A stretch of 7,806 bases of DNA, taken from contig DFOA01000045.1 of NCBI GenBank assembly GCA_002381185.1, positions 1 to 7,806 of the forward strand. Direction: 5' to 3'. How positions within the stretch are numbered: position 1 is the stretch's first letter; every line of letters begins with the position of its first letter. Positions 6,460 through 7,806 of this stretch are shown piece after piece. Source of the stretch: Firmicutes bacterium UBA3553. Its GTDB lineage: Bacteria; Bacillota; Clostridia; Tissierellales; Sedimentibacteraceae. Below the pieces are notes generated by a model that made no database searches, had not been told where the DNA came from, and was given only the letters and a program-made list of their open reading frames with translations. A program made the position numbers and the translations under genes.

Positions 6460-6482
6460 AAAAAGCCCCACCGAAGCAGGGC
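6460..6482 (-). terminator. Rho-independent terminator or attenuator with UUCG loop
   Basis: On the minus strand, GCCCTGC, a TTCG loop and GTGGGGC form a 7-pair stem (6465-6482) with two internal G-T pairs. The closing C-G pair gives the very stable C(UUCG)G loop, and five T follow (6460-6464). It lies 8 bases after the tube protein stop and before the chaperones. It would stop most transcripts after the abundant tube protein and let a fraction continue. Confidence 0.9.
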
Positions 6483-6489
6483 CTAGTTA

Positions 6490-6990
6490 TTATGCAGCTG
6501 TAAATGCCTTTGTAGTTGGATTGAAAGTCCCGTGTATTTTGCCTGATAGCCAGTGAATATTGAACGGAATATCCAACCCTTGAGTATTACCGCCGTAGCT
6601 TTGTACAGCAATTACACCTTTCTGTGTCCATGCAGCGTAAGTAGCAGATTCGTCTTCTCCGGTCTTGTCGAACACATTTACACAAAGGAATGTTCTCTCA
6701 ACATCAGATAAAGTTTTTTCCTCTTTCACAATATCATACAATATCGCAAACAGCTTGCTTTCCTTCTTCGCTCTCATAGGAGACACCGAAGTCTGTACCT
6801 CATATCGGTCAAGCGTTGTTGAGGTATTGCCTGTAATGTCTGTCACCGTCTCAACATTCGGATTCATTTCCAGTGACATTTCCTCTACTTTATCGCCTAT
6901 CAATTCCCATTCAGGTGTAGCGGCTGATGCAACATCAGCGAACACCATAAATTCAGAACGTTTTACATATCCTGTTCCTGATATACTCAT
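6490..6990 (-). CDS. Major tail tube protein
   Basis: The 166-residue protein begins MSISGTGYVKRSEFMVFADV. It contains an acidic beta-rich stretch (LIGDKVEEMSLEMNPNVETV, residues 30-49), then DITGNTSTTLDRYE, where tube proteins of Gram-positive siphophages carry a similar segment. It ends with GKIHGTFNPTTKAFTAA. Size, beta-rich character and position just before the two chaperones fit the subunit whose hexameric rings stack to form the tail tube. The start is 1 base after the upstream stop, with AAAGGA at 7001-7006 as ribosome site. The end is marked by tandem TAA TAA codons and the strong hairpin terminator at 6460-6482. This arrangement favours much higher mRNA for this gene than for those downstream. 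I cannot tell from sequence alone whether any added surface domain is present, but the length suggests the core fold only. Confidence 0.85.
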   Translation of the reverse strand: MSISGTGYVKRSEFMVFADVASAATPEWELIGDKVEEMSLEMNPNVETVTDITGNTSTTLDRYEVQTSVSPMRAKKESKLFAILYDIVKEEKTLSDVERTFLCVNVFDKTGEDESATYAAWTQKGVIAVQSYGGNTQGLDIPFNIHWLSGKIHGTFNPTTKAFTAA

Positions 6991-6991
6991 A

Positions 6992-7420
6992 TTATCTTCT
7001 TCCTTTCTTTAAAATCAATTTAATTTGAACCTGATATATTCCAGCTCCGTCAGCTTCGACGTCAAATAGCATAGCATTTGAAGCCTCTATACTCTCTGCA
7101 ACATATCTTCCAGGTAGTACCGGCAGGTTATCAGCCTCATTTTGTTCCTCTAACCAATCCGAGAAATCTTGAAGAAAATCTTGATTCTCACCTCGGTTTA
7201 CTTCATCAGATGCTGCTTCTTTGGCCCGAAATACATAATTATGTTCATAATATCTATTTCCTGTAATATCTGTATGTGATTGCCCGTTGCCTGTAAGCAC
7301 CAATGCGTAGCTTGACAATTCATCATCTAATTGATCTGTATTTACCTTTGGTATGGTTTTTAGCTGTTCTATACCTTCATAAGATTCAATAAATTCCTGT
7401 AACGATTTAATTATACTCAT
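6992..7420 (-). CDS. Tail terminator / completion protein (minor capsid family)
   Basis: The 142-residue product starts MSIIKSLQEFIESYEGIEQL. It has an N-terminal helix, a beta region (SSYALVLTGNGQ, ITGNRYYEHNYVFRAKEAAS at about 53-72), an acidic helix (NQDFLQDFSDWLEEQNEADN at about 79-98) and closing strands (AGIYQVQIKLILKKG). This layout fits small tail terminator proteins that cap the tube and join it to the head. In Firmicute phages the gene directly before the tube protein usually has this job and is often labelled a minor capsid protein. The ATG overlaps the upstream stop by four bases (ATGA) and has a strong GGAGGT at 7426-7431, indicating coupling. The tube protein begins one base after its stop. 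The assignment rests on context plus overall resemblance. Confidence 0.75.
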   Translation of the reverse strand: MSIIKSLQEFIESYEGIEQLKTIPKVNTDQLDDELSSYALVLTGNGQSHTDITGNRYYEHNYVFRAKEAASDEVNRGENQDFLQDFSDWLEEQNEADNLPVLPGRYVAESIEASNAMLFDVEADGAGIYQVQIKLILKKGRR

Positions 7421-7806
7421 TTACCACCTCCGGCAATTAATGCCGCTTTATCAAGTATCTGCTTGCCCTTGTCTTTCTTCATCCTTTCAAACCAAAACGC
7501 CCCGCGCATTGGTGCACCATGATATGTGAGCTTTCTGGCCGTCAATACTTTAGGAGCTCTGCCAACCATCAATTTGCCATAGTAATGATACCTGGCATGT
7601 GGAGCATTCCAAACAACCTCACCACTACCGATTACAGTCCCTAGAATGCCGCTTTTCTCTAACATGCTACTCTGAAATGGTATATACGGACTTGACAATC
7701 TTAGAACCTCACTATCGACAAACATTTGAGCTCTGGAATATCTACCTTCCCATTTTGGCTGAAAGTTAGGATTCCATGTAAGCTGTGCTTTACCGTTTTT
7801 GGTCTT
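7417..7806 (-). CDS. Head-tail connector / minor capsid protein, 5' end cut by window edge
   Basis: The visible 129 residues are open to the right edge in frame, so the ATG at 7725 is an internal methionine. The residues upstream of it (KTKNGKAQLTWNPNF, then QPKWEGRYSRAQ) continue the pattern I recall for this family in Clostridia phages, and probably only a few N-terminal residues are missing. Further landmarks are FVDSEVLRLSSPYIPFQSSM, GTVIGSGEVVWNAPHARYHY and GAFWFERMKKDKGKQILDKA. The short size, basic character and place two genes before the tube protein fit a head-tail joining protein of the neck (a minor capsid or HK97 gp10-like protein). It overlaps the following gene by four bases. 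The function is inferred from context and family memory. Confidence 0.8.
   Translation of the reverse strand, partial: KTKNGKAQLTWNPNFQPKWEGRYSRAQMFVDSEVLRLSSPYIPFQSSMLEKSGILGTVIGSGEVVWNAPHARYHYYGKLMVGRAPKVLTARKLTYHGAPMRGAFWFERMKKDKGKQILDKAALIAGGGK

Noticed and set aside
7417..7725. Start of the minor capsid gene at the ATG at 7725
   Set aside because: The frame stays open to the right edge, and the upstream residues (WNPNFQPKWEGRYSRAQ) fit the family. The methionine is internal and has no ribosome binding site.
1..7806. CRISPR array, tRNA, insertion sequence or attachment site
   Set aside because: No regularly spaced repeats, cloverleaf-like sequence, transposase or terminal inverted repeats were seen. 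Nearly all bases are in tail genes.

Overview
The window is one segment of a siphophage genome or prophage: a tail-morphogenesis operon written entirely on the minus strand, so it reads from base 7806 down to base 1. The low G+C, strong AGGAGG-type ribosome binding sites, tight gene packing and protein families (Gp15-type tail chaperone, Firmicute-type tape measure, minor-capsid family head-tail proteins) point to a low-G+C Firmicute host, most likely a Clostridia. The species cannot be told from the sequence. No integrase, lysis, packaging or host gene is present, so prophage versus free phage cannot be decided.

In transcription order the layout is: a head-tail connector or minor capsid protein cut by the right edge (7806-7417); a tail terminator/completion protein (7420-6992); the major tail tube protein (6990-6490); a terminator hairpin with a UUCG loop (6482-6460); two tail assembly chaperones overlapping by four bases (6445-6011 and 6014-5454); an inserted accessory gene with its own promoter and terminator (5441-4443); the tape measure protein (4419-1666); a short distal-tail-like protein (1666-1295); and a large tail-tip/baseplate protein that runs off the left edge (1293-1). 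No gap exceeds 130 bases, and there are no tRNA, rRNA, CRISPR or IS features.

The core genes form one assembly line. The connector and terminator join tail to head, the tube protein polymerises around the tape measure with help from the two chaperones, and the distal-tail and tail-tip proteins form the host-facing end. Two hairpin terminators lie inside this line. Both precede genes needed in small amounts, so they probably step expression down after the abundant tube protein.

The most interesting item is the accessory ('moron') cassette between the second chaperone and the tape measure, a junction where these two genes are normally adjacent. It has a perfect consensus promoter with an extended -10, a 298-residue double zinc-ribbon coiled-coil protein, a private terminator, and locally lower G+C. 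This is the expected form of a gene expressed independently of the late operon, perhaps in the lysogen. Its function is unknown; superinfection exclusion, anti-defence and host modification are all only possibilities.
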